From assembly GCA_963815295.1 (NCBI GenBank), contig CAWFFZ010000001.1:186001-250000 (forward strand): a stretch of 64,000 nucleotides of DNA. Reading direction: 5' to 3'. Of the stretch, positions 35,077 to 43,002 are shown one piece after another. Origin of the DNA: JACDHG01 sp963815295 (lineage in GTDB: Bacteria > Actinomycetota > Actinomycetes > Propionibacteriales > Nocardioidaceae). A program made the position numbers and the translations under genes. Every line of letters begins with the position of its first letter. The first letter of the stretch is position 1. The notes below the pieces were generated by a model, which was not told where the DNA came from, did not search any database, and saw nothing but the letters and a program-made list of their open reading frames with translations.

Positions 35077-36036
35077 ATGGCGCCGCACCGCAGTCCCGCG
35101 ATCGGCTTCCTGCTGGTCGGCACCGGTGCCACGTTCTTCGTCATCAACGCTGGGGTATCCCGAGTCATCCAAGGGGCCGGCGTGGATTCGATGACACTGA
35201 CGACCGTGCGCTGCACTGGCACGGCGGCGGTGCTGCTGCTCGTCGTCTGGCTGCGAGGACTCCGGCTCCACATTCCACGCACCTGGCGTGAGGCAGCCAC
35301 AGTCGTGGGTTTCGGCATCAGCGGTGTCGCGCTCGTCCAATGGCTCTACTTCGTGGCAATCGACCACCTTCCGGTGGGGTTGGCACTGCTCCTCGAGTTC
35401 ACCGCGCCTGTGCTGGTCGCTCTCTTCGCGCGCATCGTCTACCGCGAGCAAGTACGGCGACGCCTGTGGCTCGGACTTGGCATGTCACTTGGCGGGCTGG
35501 CCTTGGTGGCGCAGGTCGGAGGCGGCACGACGGTCGACCTCGTCGGGGTCCTCGCGGGGTTCGGCGCAGCCGTGTCGCTGGCGACGTACTTCCTGCTGGG
35601 CGAGCACAGCGTCAGCCAGCGGTCGCCGTTGATCGTGCTCACCGAGGCGTTCGTGGTCGCCACGATCTTCTGGAACGCACTCCGGCCGGTGACGACACTC
35701 GCCGACCTCGACCTCGATCTTCAGCCCAACCTCGGCGGACGACTGTCGGAGTTCGATGCGCCGCTCTGGGTGCTGATCGCCTGGATGGTGCTGCTCGGGA
35801 CGGTCGTGCCGTTCCTCGCCGAGCTCAGCGCCTTGCGTCACCTCACCGCGACCGAAGTGACGCTGGTCGGGATGATCGAGCCGGTAGGGGCGAGCATCCT
35901 CGGCTGGTGGTGGTTTTACGAGAACCTGTCACCGACGCAGCTGGTCGGCGTCGTCTTGGTGCTGATGGGGATCGGGCTCGCCCAGACGGCTCGGATACGA
36001 CAGGCCGAAGCGATCAACCCGCCGTTGCTCACCTGA
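35077..36036 (+). CDS. EamA/DMT family transporter
   Basis: This 319-residue protein starts MAPHRSPAIGFLLVGTGATFF and has about ten membrane helices in two EamA halves (first from residue 8; second from about 150). LLLEFTAPVLVALFARIVYREQVRRRLWLG and TEVTLVGMIEPVGASILGWWWFYENLSPTQLVGVVLVL are the classical half-ending patterns. It is distinct from the other EamA protein at 27.7 kb. The substrate is unknown. A longer frame continues upstream to 34924 but overlaps the divergent hisC coding region. Confidence 0.85.
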   Translation: MAPHRSPAIGFLLVGTGATFFVINAGVSRVIQGAGVDSMTLTTVRCTGTAAVLLLVVWLRGLRLHIPRTWREAATVVGFGISGVALVQWLYFVAIDHLPVGLALLLEFTAPVLVALFARIVYREQVRRRLWLGLGMSLGGLALVAQVGGGTTVDLVGVLAGFGAAVSLATYFLLGEHSVSQRSPLIVLTEAFVVATIFWNALRPVTTLADLDLDLQPNLGGRLSEFDAPLWVLIAWMVLLGTVVPFLAELSALRHLTATEVTLVGMIEPVGASILGWWWFYENLSPTQLVGVVLVLMGIGLAQTARIRQAEAINPPLLT

Positions 36037-36067
36037 TCGACAGGCTCGATCACCGAAGGGCAGTCGA

Positions 36068-36979
36068 TCACCGGGGCTCCGGCAGGACGACGTCGCCGCC
36101 TGGCACTGACCTGAGGTCGCGCGGCGTCTCGATGTCGACGGGGTTTGTCATACACCGCACCGACCCACCGCCCTTGTGGAGCTCGGACACGTCAACGACC
36201 ACGACCTTCAGCCCGGCGTCCTCGAGCAGCCTTCGCACCCGAGCCGGACACGAGGGCATCACGATGCTCCGTCCGACGACCACAGAGTTGGCGCAGAACG
36301 TCATCGCCTCGTCCTCGCTGATCACGAGAGGCTCTGGCACCATCGCGAGCACCCGCTCGCGGCTGGCCGCGTCGAACGCGTCGAGACAGACCAAGGCACG
36401 TTTCTGGTCGAGGGGACAGAACGCCAAGTCGAGGTGGTACATCCTCGGGTTGGCGAGCCGCAGCCCGATCACTTTGATGTCGAGCTCGTAGGCAAGGTGC
36501 TTGAGGGCGAGCTCCTCGGTGCGTGGGCCATAGCCGACCACGAGGGCGCCGCCGAATGGGAAGGCGTCCCCGGCCTCGAAATGCGGACCGATGCCGTGCC
36601 GACCGACGTAACCGACGGAGAAGCCCGCATCCGCGAACCAACGGCTCGCGGACCTGGCCTCACGCCGCCGCTCGGGATGGCGCATGTGCGACATCACCAC
36701 GGCGGCCTGGCCCTGCGCGTCGCGAACCGCGAGCCCGAGGTTCATCGCGTAGACCATGTCGGGCGAGTCCGGCCGCTGTGCCAACACCTCCACCCGCGCA
36801 CCGAGCCCACGTAGGACAGCGACCATGCGCTCCCACTGCCACAGGGCTCGCGCGGGATCGGGCTGGTCGTCGACGTCCATGTAGGGGTTGATCTGGTAGT
36901 CGACCCGGAAGTGCATGGGGCGTACGGCGGTGTAATGCCGGCCCCACGGCAGAGCCATGCGCGCCTGCTGCTCGGTCAT
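36068..36979 (-). CDS. ddaH: Dimethylargininase/amidinotransferase family hydrolase (DDAH-like)
   Basis: This 303-residue pentein-fold enzyme would cleave a guanidino compound such as dimethylarginine or arginine. Catalytic residues are plausible: His in RMYHLDLAFCPL (near residue 180) and Cys in HKGGGSVRCMTNP (near 276), with EAGDAFPFGG carrying the substrate-binding acid and the early MNLGLAVRD lid segment. The length (~255 in classical DDAH, ~300 in ornithine/guanidino hydrolases) leaves the substrate open. It is divergent from a GntR regulator across a strong palindrome, so it is likely induced by its substrate. Confidence 0.78.
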   Translation of the reverse strand: MTEQQARMALPWGRHYTAVRPMHFRVDYQINPYMDVDDQPDPARALWQWERMVAVLRGLGARVEVLAQRPDSPDMVYAMNLGLAVRDAQGQAAVVMSHMRHPERRREARSASRWFADAGFSVGYVGRHGIGPHFEAGDAFPFGGALVVGYGPRTEELALKHLAYELDIKVIGLRLANPRMYHLDLAFCPLDQKRALVCLDAFDAASRERVLAMVPEPLVISEDEAMTFCANSVVVGRSIVMPSCPARVRRLLEDAGLKVVVVDVSELHKGGGSVRCMTNPVDIETPRDLRSVPGGDVVLPEPR

Positions 36980-37003
36980 CCGGTCCTCCTCCAGTACAGT
37001 CTT

Positions 37004-37026
37004 GTCCGATTGTCTGACAATCAGAC
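37004..37026. promoter_or_regulatory. GntR operator in the ddaH/gntR divergent promoter
   Basis: GATTGTC-T-GACAATC (37008-37022) is a perfect 15-bp inverted repeat; GTC and GAC at the ends extend the symmetry to 37004-37026 with one mismatched pair. The inner TTGTCTGACAA fits the TNGTNNNACNA pattern known for FadR/VanR-type GntR proteins. It lies 17 bases before the regulator start and 25 bases before ddaH. Confidence 0.8.
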
Positions 37027-37042
37027 CATACGAGGTGGAGTG

Positions 37043-37756
37043 ATGGAACGCAAGGCATGCCCGACCTCTAGGGTGTCGTCGGTGTACGACGACCTGCAGT
37101 TAGAGCACTCGTCGACCGTTGACCGCGCGGTGGACGAGATCCGGCGTGCGCTCTTCGCCGGGCAGCTGACCCCCGGCACGCCACTGCGCGAGATCGCCCT
37201 GTCGGACGCGATGGGAGTGGGCCGCAGCACGATCCGCGAGGCTCTCGGCGTGCTCGTCGCCGAAGGTCTCGTGGTCCGCGTCCCGAACAAGGGAGTCGCA
37301 GTCAAAGAGCTGACCGCCGACGATGTTCGTGACGTCAGCCGCGCCCGCACCGCGCTCGAGACGGCGGGTGTCCGTCGCTGGTCAGAGGCTGACGGCGACT
37401 CGCGGCAGCAGGTCCGCGAAGCTCTCGATGCGTACGCCGCTCTCGCCGCGCAGACCAGCGACACCGGGCAGCTCACTGCGGCCCATCTGCGAATCCACCG
37501 CGCCCTCGTCGCCCTCACCGGCAGCGTTCGGCTGGTGGCCGCCGCAGATGCGCTCGGCGCAGAGATTCGGCTCGCCCTCGCTCACCTGGACCGCACCAGG
37601 GGCAACATCGGCGAGCAGGTCGACGACCACCGGGCTCTCGTGGCACTGCTGGAGGACGGCGACCTGCCTTCGGCCTTGCGGCATCTTGACCAACATCTGG
37701 CCGCGGCCGAGCGGTCGCTTCTCGATGCGACAGGGCATGGCACGATCGAGTCATGA
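37043..37756 (+). CDS. GntR family (FadR/VanR-like) regulator
   Basis: This 237-residue protein has a winged helix-turn-helix at residues ~20-80 (VDEIRRALFAGQLTPGTPLREIALSDAMGVGRSTIREALGVLVAEGLVVRV) and an FCD-type all-helical effector domain with the metal/ligand residues in DVSRARTALETAGVRRW and the final HRALVALLEDGDLPSALRHLDQHL. The ATG at 37043 has GAGGTGGAG upstream. It probably controls itself and the divergent DDAH-like gene. It overlaps the next gene by ATGA. Confidence 0.88.
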   Translation: MERKACPTSRVSSVYDDLQLEHSSTVDRAVDEIRRALFAGQLTPGTPLREIALSDAMGVGRSTIREALGVLVAEGLVVRVPNKGVAVKELTADDVRDVSRARTALETAGVRRWSEADGDSRQQVREALDAYAALAAQTSDTGQLTAAHLRIHRALVALTGSVRLVAAADALGAEIRLALAHLDRTRGNIGEQVDDHRALVALLEDGDLPSALRHLDQHLAAAERSLLDATGHGTIES

Positions 37757-38145
37757 TGACCTGGCTGATCAGGATCGGCACGAACTCACTCGCGCTCGCA
37801 GCGGCAGCGTGGTTGTTCGACGGCATCCGGATCACCGGCGCTGACGACAGCGACCGCATCGTCACCCTTCTCGTGGTTGCGCTGCTGTTCGGCGTCGTCA
37901 ATGTGTTCGTCCGCCCAGTGGTGGTCTTCCTCTCGCTCCCCCTCTACCTATTGACCCTCGGCCTGATGTACTTCGTGGTCAACGCGCTAATGCTCATGTT
38001 GACGAGCTGGGTCTGCGACCTACTTGATGTCGGTTTCTCGGTCGACGGCTTCTGGACGGCTGTTGGTGGCGCCATCGTCGTGTCGATCATCAGCTGGCTG
38101 ATCGGCCAGGTGCTGCCTGACGATGATCGACTGCGCCTGCGATGA
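37753..38145 (+). CDS. Phage-holin-family (DUF360-type) four-TM membrane protein
   Basis: This 130-residue integral membrane protein has four hydrophobic segments: IRIGTNSLALAAAAWLF, IVTLLVVALLFGVVNVFVRPVVVFLSLPLYLLTLGLMYFVVNALMLMLTSWV and AVGGAIVVSIISWLIGQVL. The VRPVVVFLSLPLYLLTLGL core is the signature of the mycobacterial-type phage holin IV family, which is chromosomal and not a phage gene. Function unknown. It overlaps both neighbours by four bases. Confidence 0.8.
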   Translation: MMTWLIRIGTNSLALAAAAWLFDGIRITGADDSDRIVTLLVVALLFGVVNVFVRPVVVFLSLPLYLLTLGLMYFVVNALMLMLTSWVCDLLDVGFSVDGFWTAVGGAIVVSIISWLIGQVLPDDDRLRLR

Positions 38146-38642
38146 CCGCACTCCCGACAGACGAGCCGTATCGGATCGCGATCGTCTGCCTAGGCAACAT
38201 CTGCCGCTCCCCGATGGCCGAGGTTGTGTTGAGCGCCAAGCTCGTCGCCGAAGGCCTGTCCGACGAGGTGACCGTTGACAGCAGCGGCACCGGGAACTGG
38301 CACCTCGGGGAGCCCATCGACCGACGGGCGGCCGAAGTGCTCAGCGTGCATGGGTACGACCCGACGCGGCATCGTGCCCGCCAGTTCGTGGTCGCCGGTT
38401 TCGACGACCACGACATCGTGTTCGCCATGGATCGGAGCAACCTGGGCGAGCTCGAACGGCTGAGCCGATCCGACGCCGACCTCGACAAGATCAGGATGTT
38501 CCGGTCCTTCGACCCGGCGGCCGACGCCGATCTCGACGTACCTGATCCCTGGTACGGCGGTCGCGCGGAGTTCGAACACGTGCTCGCGATCGTCGAACGC
38601 ACCACCAGCGCCCTTGTCGACGAGTTGCGCGGCGAGGACTGA
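38142..38642 (+). CDS. Low-molecular-weight protein-tyrosine phosphatase
   Basis: This 166-residue enzyme removes phosphate from tyrosine. The P-loop VCLGNICRSPMAEVV at residues ~12-26 contains the nucleophilic cysteine and arginine, and VPDPWYGG near residue 134 holds the general acid aspartate. The arrangement matches PtpA/PtpB-class secreted or regulatory phosphatases, but no export signal is visible. It overlaps the holin-like gene by ATGA and precedes the fructosamine-kinase-like gene by 15 bases. Confidence 0.92.
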   Translation: MTALPTDEPYRIAIVCLGNICRSPMAEVVLSAKLVAEGLSDEVTVDSSGTGNWHLGEPIDRRAAEVLSVHGYDPTRHRARQFVVAGFDDHDIVFAMDRSNLGELERLSRSDADLDKIRMFRSFDPAADADLDVPDPWYGGRAEFEHVLAIVERTTSALVDELRGED

Positions 38643-38657
38643 CCTCGACAACCTGGT

Positions 38658-39545
38658 ATGACGATGACAAGGATGCGAACCATCGCGGAGCGGGCGCAGG
38701 CACTGCTCGGCACCACCGTGGTCGCGACCAGTCCCGTGGCGGGCGGCGACATCAACACGGCCACGCGGCTTCGGCTGAGCGACGGTCGGCACGCGTTCCT
38801 CAAGACTCGGCCGCACGCACCAGCTGATTTCTTCCACGTTGAGGCGGCGGGGCTGGGCTGGCTACGAACAGCCGACGGTGCCGCGGTGCCTGAGGTGCTC
38901 GCCGTCGCCGACGACTGCCTGATCCTTCAATGGGTCGAGCCTGGCCGCGCCAGCGTCGACGCCGCCGAGACGTTCGCGAGAGCGCTGGCGCGCACTCACC
39001 AAACCGGCGCGGACACGTTCGGGGGCCCAGCCAACGGCTATATCGCCACGCTGCCGCTGGTCAATGAGCCGGTGCAGGGATGGCAGGACTTCTACGTCCG
39101 GCAGCGGGTGCTCCCTTACCTCAAGCTCGCCCGAGACCGTGACGCCGTCAGTCAGCAGGCGGTGGCGGCGATCGAGCAGGTGCTTCGACACATCGACGAG
39201 TTCGCCGGCCTCGACGAGTCCCCGAGCCGCATCCACGGCGATCTGTGGTCCGGCAACCTCGTCTGGTCCACTGGGGGGACGACCTATGTCGTCGACCCTG
39301 CGGCCCATGGTGGCCACCGCCTCACTGACCTGGCGATGCTCAGCTTGTTCGGCGCTCCACACCTGTCGCGGATTCTCGATGCGTATGACGAGGCGGCGCC
39401 ACTTGCGTCAGGCTGGCGCGACCAGCTTCCCTTGCACCAGTTGCATCCGTTGCTCGTCCACGCCGCCATGTTCGGCGGCTCCTACGGTGACCGGGCCATG
39501 GCTGCGGCCAGGTCGCTCCTCGACGCGAGAACGGCAACGGGCTAA
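38658..39545 (+). CDS. Fructosamine kinase family protein
   Basis: This 295-residue kinase-fold protein belongs to the fructosamine/ketosamine-3-kinase group, which phosphorylates glycated proteins or sugars so that the adduct falls off. Motifs: SPVAGGDINTATRLRLSDGRHAFLKT (nucleotide-binding lysine near residue 55), the catalytic loop RIHGDLWSGNLVW near 192 and the metal-binding VDPAAHGGHRLTDLAML near 215. The partner phosphatase directly upstream fits protein-repair work, as seen in other bacteria. Confidence 0.9.
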   Translation: MTMTRMRTIAERAQALLGTTVVATSPVAGGDINTATRLRLSDGRHAFLKTRPHAPADFFHVEAAGLGWLRTADGAAVPEVLAVADDCLILQWVEPGRASVDAAETFARALARTHQTGADTFGGPANGYIATLPLVNEPVQGWQDFYVRQRVLPYLKLARDRDAVSQQAVAAIEQVLRHIDEFAGLDESPSRIHGDLWSGNLVWSTGGTTYVVDPAAHGGHRLTDLAMLSLFGAPHLSRILDAYDEAAPLASGWRDQLPLHQLHPLLVHAAMFGGSYGDRAMAAARSLLDARTATG

Positions 39546-39580
39546 GGAGGTTTGCCACTTGGGCGCAGCACCCTTGGGCC

Positions 39581-39600
39581 TCTCAGCCGAGTCTCAGCCG
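39581..39600 (+). promoter_or_regulatory. MprA-like direct repeats upstream of mprA
   Basis: TCTCAGCCG at 39581-39589 is repeated at 39592-39600, an 11-bp period, which is one helical turn. Direct TCTCAG-type repeats are known binding sites for MprA-class regulators. They end 21 bases before the regulator ATG, so they fit autoregulation. Confidence 0.65.
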
Positions 39601-39620
39601 CCCGTGGCAGTGTTGAAGCT

Positions 39621-40313
39621 ATGCGCATCCTCGTCGTAGATGACGACCGCGCCGTACGCGACTCGCTACGGCGCTCGTTGGAGTTCAACGGATACGAGGT
39701 CGCGCTGGCCAACGACGGTGTTGAGGCGCTGGCCCGGATCAACGGCCTCGCCCCTGACGCACTGATCGTCGATGTGATGATGCCCCGTCTCGACGGGATC
39801 GAAACGACAAAGGCCCTGCGAGCGGCAGGCAACGACCTGCCCATCCTCGTGCTCACCGCCCGCGACTCTGTCAACGACCGGGTGGACGGGCTCGACGCCG
39901 GGGCAGATGACTACCTGGCGAAGCCGTTTGCCCTCGAGGAGCTGCTCGCCCGGGTGCGCGCAATGTTGCGCCGACGCAATCTCGGCACCGAGGATGGCGA
40001 AGATGAGGGCCCGCTCGTGTTCGCCGATCTCACCATGAACCCGGTGACGCGCGAAGTCGACCGCGGCGGCCGCCCCATCACCTTGACCCGCACCGAGTGG
40101 GACCTGCTCGAGCTCTTCATGCGACGTCCGAAACGAGTGCTGGAGCGCGCGTTCATCCTCGAAGAGGTGTGGGGCTACGACTTCCCCACAACCGCGAACT
40201 CGCTCGAGGTGTACGTCGGGTACGTCCGTCGCAAGACCGAAGCCGACGACGAGCCCCGGCTCCTCCATACCGTCCGTGGAGTCGGCTATGTGCTGCGTGA
40301 GACGCCTCCGTGA
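39621..40313 (+). CDS. mprA: Response regulator, MprA-like
   Basis: This 230-residue OmpR-class regulator has a receiver domain with acidic pocket DDD (residues 7-9), phospho-aspartate in VDVMMPRLDG (near 51) and switch lysine in YLAKPF (near 101), then a winged-helix output domain (REVDRGGRPITLTRTEWDLLELFM ... VYVGYVRRKTE). In mycobacteria MprA controls envelope stress and the pepD protease. The histidine kinase gene overlaps by four bases and the PepD-like protease follows, so the assignment is context-based. Confidence 0.85.
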   Translation: MRILVVDDDRAVRDSLRRSLEFNGYEVALANDGVEALARINGLAPDALIVDVMMPRLDGIETTKALRAAGNDLPILVLTARDSVNDRVDGLDAGADDYLAKPFALEELLARVRAMLRRRNLGTEDGEDEGPLVFADLTMNPVTREVDRGGRPITLTRTEWDLLELFMRRPKRVLERAFILEEVWGYDFPTTANSLEVYVGYVRRKTEADDEPRLLHTVRGVGYVLRETPP

Positions 40314-41713
40314 ATCGAATGTCCATGGCGGCGCGGATATCCCTCCTCGCAGCCTGTGCCGTCGGCTTCGCCGTCGCCATCTCGAGCCTCGCTGCGTACA
40401 TGACGCTGCGGGCCCAGCTACACGATCGACTTGACGCATCTCTGCTCGAGCGGGCGACCGCGGCCAGCAAGACCGACATCGTCAAGGAAGCAACTCTCCG
40501 CAACATCTCGTCAGACTTCCTCGGCGCGGCAGACCTGCGGATCTTCCTCGTCTACTCCGACGGAACCGTCATCCCGAACGACCGCTCCGGCTGGATCGGA
40601 CCCACGTCGTCGGACGAGATAGCCGTTGCCGAAGGCACCCTCGGCAATACGTTGCGCACGCTGATCAGGGATGGCGTCGAGTACCGCGCGGCCACCGTGC
40701 AGGCCGGGTCCGGCTCCGCCTTGATGTTCGTGCAGTCGGCCGAACCTATCGAGCGCACTCTCGACCGGATGGGTCTCGTCCTGCTCGCCGTAGGAGGCGG
40801 CGGGATCGTCGCCGCCGCGCTGATCGGCCTCGCCGTCGGTAGGTCGGCCCTGATGCCCGTACGTCGGCTGAGCGCGGCCGCTGAGCACATCGCCCGGACC
40901 GAGGAGCTCGCCCCGATCCCGGTCACCGGCGACGACGAGCTGGCGAGCCTGGCCACGTCGTTCAACAAGATGCTTGCAGCCTTGCAGGCGTCCCGCGATC
41001 GACAGCGCCGTCTCGTCGCCGACGCCGGACATGAGCTGCGCACCCCGATGACGAGCCTACGAACCAACCTCGAACTGCTCGCCCAGGCCGATCGGCGCGG
41101 GGGCATGCAGCAGCAACAACGCGACGAGATCCTCAAAGACGTCACCGGACAGGTCGAAGAGCTGTCGACGTTGGTCGGCGATCTCGTCGAGCTCGCTCGC
41201 GACGAGCCGCTGGAGCGCACGCCGGAGCCCCTCGACCTCGCCGACATCGTGTCGCGTGCCCTCGACCGGGTGAAGAGACGCGCACCGGCTTCGACGTTCG
41301 ACGTACACATCGAGCCGTGGTGGGTTCTCGGAGAAGCCCAGATCCTCGAACGGGCAGTGACCAACCTGCTCGACAACGCTGCGAAGTGGGGACCGCCCGG
41401 AAGCACCGTCACGGTGCGGCTGTCGAACGGCCAGTTCGTCGTCGCCGACGAAGGCGCCGGCGTTGAGCCAAGCGACCTCCCGATGATCTTCGAGCGGTTC
41501 TACCGCGCAGACGATGCCCGGATGATGCCAGGGTCGGGTCTTGGCCTCTCGATCGTCAAACAGGCGGCTGAGCGCCACGGCGGCTCCGTGTCCGTGGCCA
41601 ACCGAACCCCTCACGGCGCAGAGTTCACCATGGTGATTCCCGGGCACGCAGGCGACGCCCCCACGAACACGGATCGCACCCCGTCCTCGGGACGGGTCAC
41701 CGGATCCGTCTGA
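40310..41713 (+). CDS. mprB: Sensor histidine kinase, MprB-like
   Basis: This 467-residue kinase has a membrane segment at ~9-29, an extracytoplasmic domain of about 115 residues (ATAASKTDIV...), a second membrane segment at ~145-170, HAMP (SALMPVRRLSAAAEHIARTEELAPI), a phosphorylated H box (LVADAGHELRTPMTSLRTNLELL) and an HATPase domain with LLDNAAKWGP and GSGLGLSIVKQAAERHGG. The start is GTG 40310, overlapping the regulator stop (4 bases). Extracytoplasmic domain size matches MprB, which senses cell-wall stress. Confidence 0.87.
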   Translation: MNRMSMAARISLLAACAVGFAVAISSLAAYMTLRAQLHDRLDASLLERATAASKTDIVKEATLRNISSDFLGAADLRIFLVYSDGTVIPNDRSGWIGPTSSDEIAVAEGTLGNTLRTLIRDGVEYRAATVQAGSGSALMFVQSAEPIERTLDRMGLVLLAVGGGGIVAAALIGLAVGRSALMPVRRLSAAAEHIARTEELAPIPVTGDDELASLATSFNKMLAALQASRDRQRRLVADAGHELRTPMTSLRTNLELLAQADRRGGMQQQQRDEILKDVTGQVEELSTLVGDLVELARDEPLERTPEPLDLADIVSRALDRVKRRAPASTFDVHIEPWWVLGEAQILERAVTNLLDNAAKWGPPGSTVTVRLSNGQFVVADEGAGVEPSDLPMIFERFYRADDARMMPGSGLGLSIVKQAAERHGGSVSVANRTPHGAEFTMVIPGHAGDAPTNTDRTPSSGRVTGSV

Positions 41714-41736
41714 CTCACAGGGATATTTGAGGTTCG

Positions 41737-41753
41737 TCTCAGTCGACGTTCAG
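41737..41753 (+). promoter_or_regulatory. MprA-like direct repeats upstream of pepD
   Basis: TCTCAG (41737-41742) and GTTCAG (41748-41753) are separated by 11 bp, the same period as the mprA site. They end 22 bases before the pepD ATG, consistent with the MprA-PepD regulatory link known in mycobacteria. Confidence 0.55.
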
Positions 41754-41775
41754 TGACGGCCTGCACGATGACCTC

Positions 41776-42966
41776 ATGACCAGCGACGCGTACACCCCGC
41801 AACTCCCAGCCGAGCATCCGTCACCTCCCCCCACGACGGGGCCACGGCGCGGGGGACGCGTCGTTGGTGTCGCGCTACTGGTAGGAGCCGTCGCAGGAGC
41901 GGTGGCCGGAATCGGTGGCGCCGCGGTCATGCAGAACGACTCCGCCCAAGCCGTCGGCAACTCCGGTCCTGCGCCAGCCATCCAGACCGCAGGCAGCAGT
42001 GTCGAGCCCCCCGCAGCCGACGGCACGACCGAGGCGGCAGCCGCAACCGCTCTCCCTTCCGTCGTGAAGATCTATGCGACGGGAGCGCAGGGCAGCGGCT
42101 CCGGATCCGGGATCATCCTGACCGCGGGCGGCGAGATCCTCACCAACAACCACGTGGTCGAGGTTGCGGCCGACAGCGGCGAGCTCGCCGTCAGCTTCAA
42201 CGACGGTACGTCGGCGACCGCCACGATTGTCGGGCGTGACCCGATGACCGATCTGGCCGTCATCCAGGCCGACGACGTGAGTGGCCTCACGCCCGCCACG
42301 ATGGGCGACTCCGACAAGCTCCGGGTCGGACAGCAGGTCGTCGCGGTGGGCGCGCCGTTCGGGCTGGAGAGCACCGTCACCACGGGCATCGTCAGCGCGC
42401 TCAACCGCCCGGTCACGACGCAGGGCGCCGCAGCCGACGACCCCGCCACCGTCTTCCCAGCGGTCCAGACCGATGCCGCGATCAACCCTGGTAACTCCGG
42501 CGGGCCGCTCGTCGACCTCGCCGGTCATGTGGTCGGCATCGACTCCGCCATCAAGACAACTCCGAGTGCGAGCGGCGAGTCGAACGGCTCGATCGGACTC
42601 GGATTCGCCATCCCTGTCAACGACGCTCTGCCTATCGTCGAGCAGCTGCGCCAGGGCGACACGCCAACCCACGCCCTGATCGGCGTCTCCGTCGGTGACG
42701 CCACTGACGAGGTCGGCCTGCCGAACGGTGCACTCGTGCAGCAGGTTGACAACGGCACCGCTGGCCAGGAGGCGGGGCTGCAGGAGGGTCAGGTCATCAC
42801 CAAGGTCGACGACCACGTGATCTCGGACGCAAACTCGCTGGTTGCCACCATCCGTTCCTACCGACCCGACGACAAGGTCACGCTGACGGTCGAGTCTGCC
42901 AATGACGCGGGCGTGTCCACCGGAGACGCCCAGACCGTGGAAGTCACCCTCGGCTCCGACGCCTGA
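41776..42966 (+). CDS. pepD: HtrA-family serine protease, PepD-like
   Basis: This 396-residue membrane-anchored protease has a short cytosolic N-terminus, one membrane helix (RVVGVALLVGAVAGAVAGIGGAAV, residues ~29-52), a trypsin-like domain with catalytic His (TNNHVVE, near residue 123), Asp (MTDLAVIQ, near 158) and Ser (INPGNSGGPLV, near 240), and a C-terminal PDZ domain (GVSVGDATDEVGLPNGALVQQVDNGTAGQEAGLQEGQVI). It degrades misfolded envelope proteins. Its gene follows mprB, as in mycobacteria. Confidence 0.9.
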   Translation: MTSDAYTPQLPAEHPSPPPTTGPRRGGRVVGVALLVGAVAGAVAGIGGAAVMQNDSAQAVGNSGPAPAIQTAGSSVEPPAADGTTEAAAATALPSVVKIYATGAQGSGSGSGIILTAGGEILTNNHVVEVAADSGELAVSFNDGTSATATIVGRDPMTDLAVIQADDVSGLTPATMGDSDKLRVGQQVVAVGAPFGLESTVTTGIVSALNRPVTTQGAAADDPATVFPAVQTDAAINPGNSGGPLVDLAGHVVGIDSAIKTTPSASGESNGSIGLGFAIPVNDALPIVEQLRQGDTPTHALIGVSVGDATDEVGLPNGALVQQVDNGTAGQEAGLQEGQVITKVDDHVISDANSLVATIRSYRPDDKVTLTVESANDAGVSTGDAQTVEVTLGSDA

Positions 42967-43002
42967 CCCGCACCGACTGGTCACGTATCCCGCGCCGACT
43001 GG

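Noticed and set aside
37753..38145. Prophage holin
   Set aside because: The holin-like family is chromosomal in actinobacteria, and no phage genes or att-like repeats surround it.
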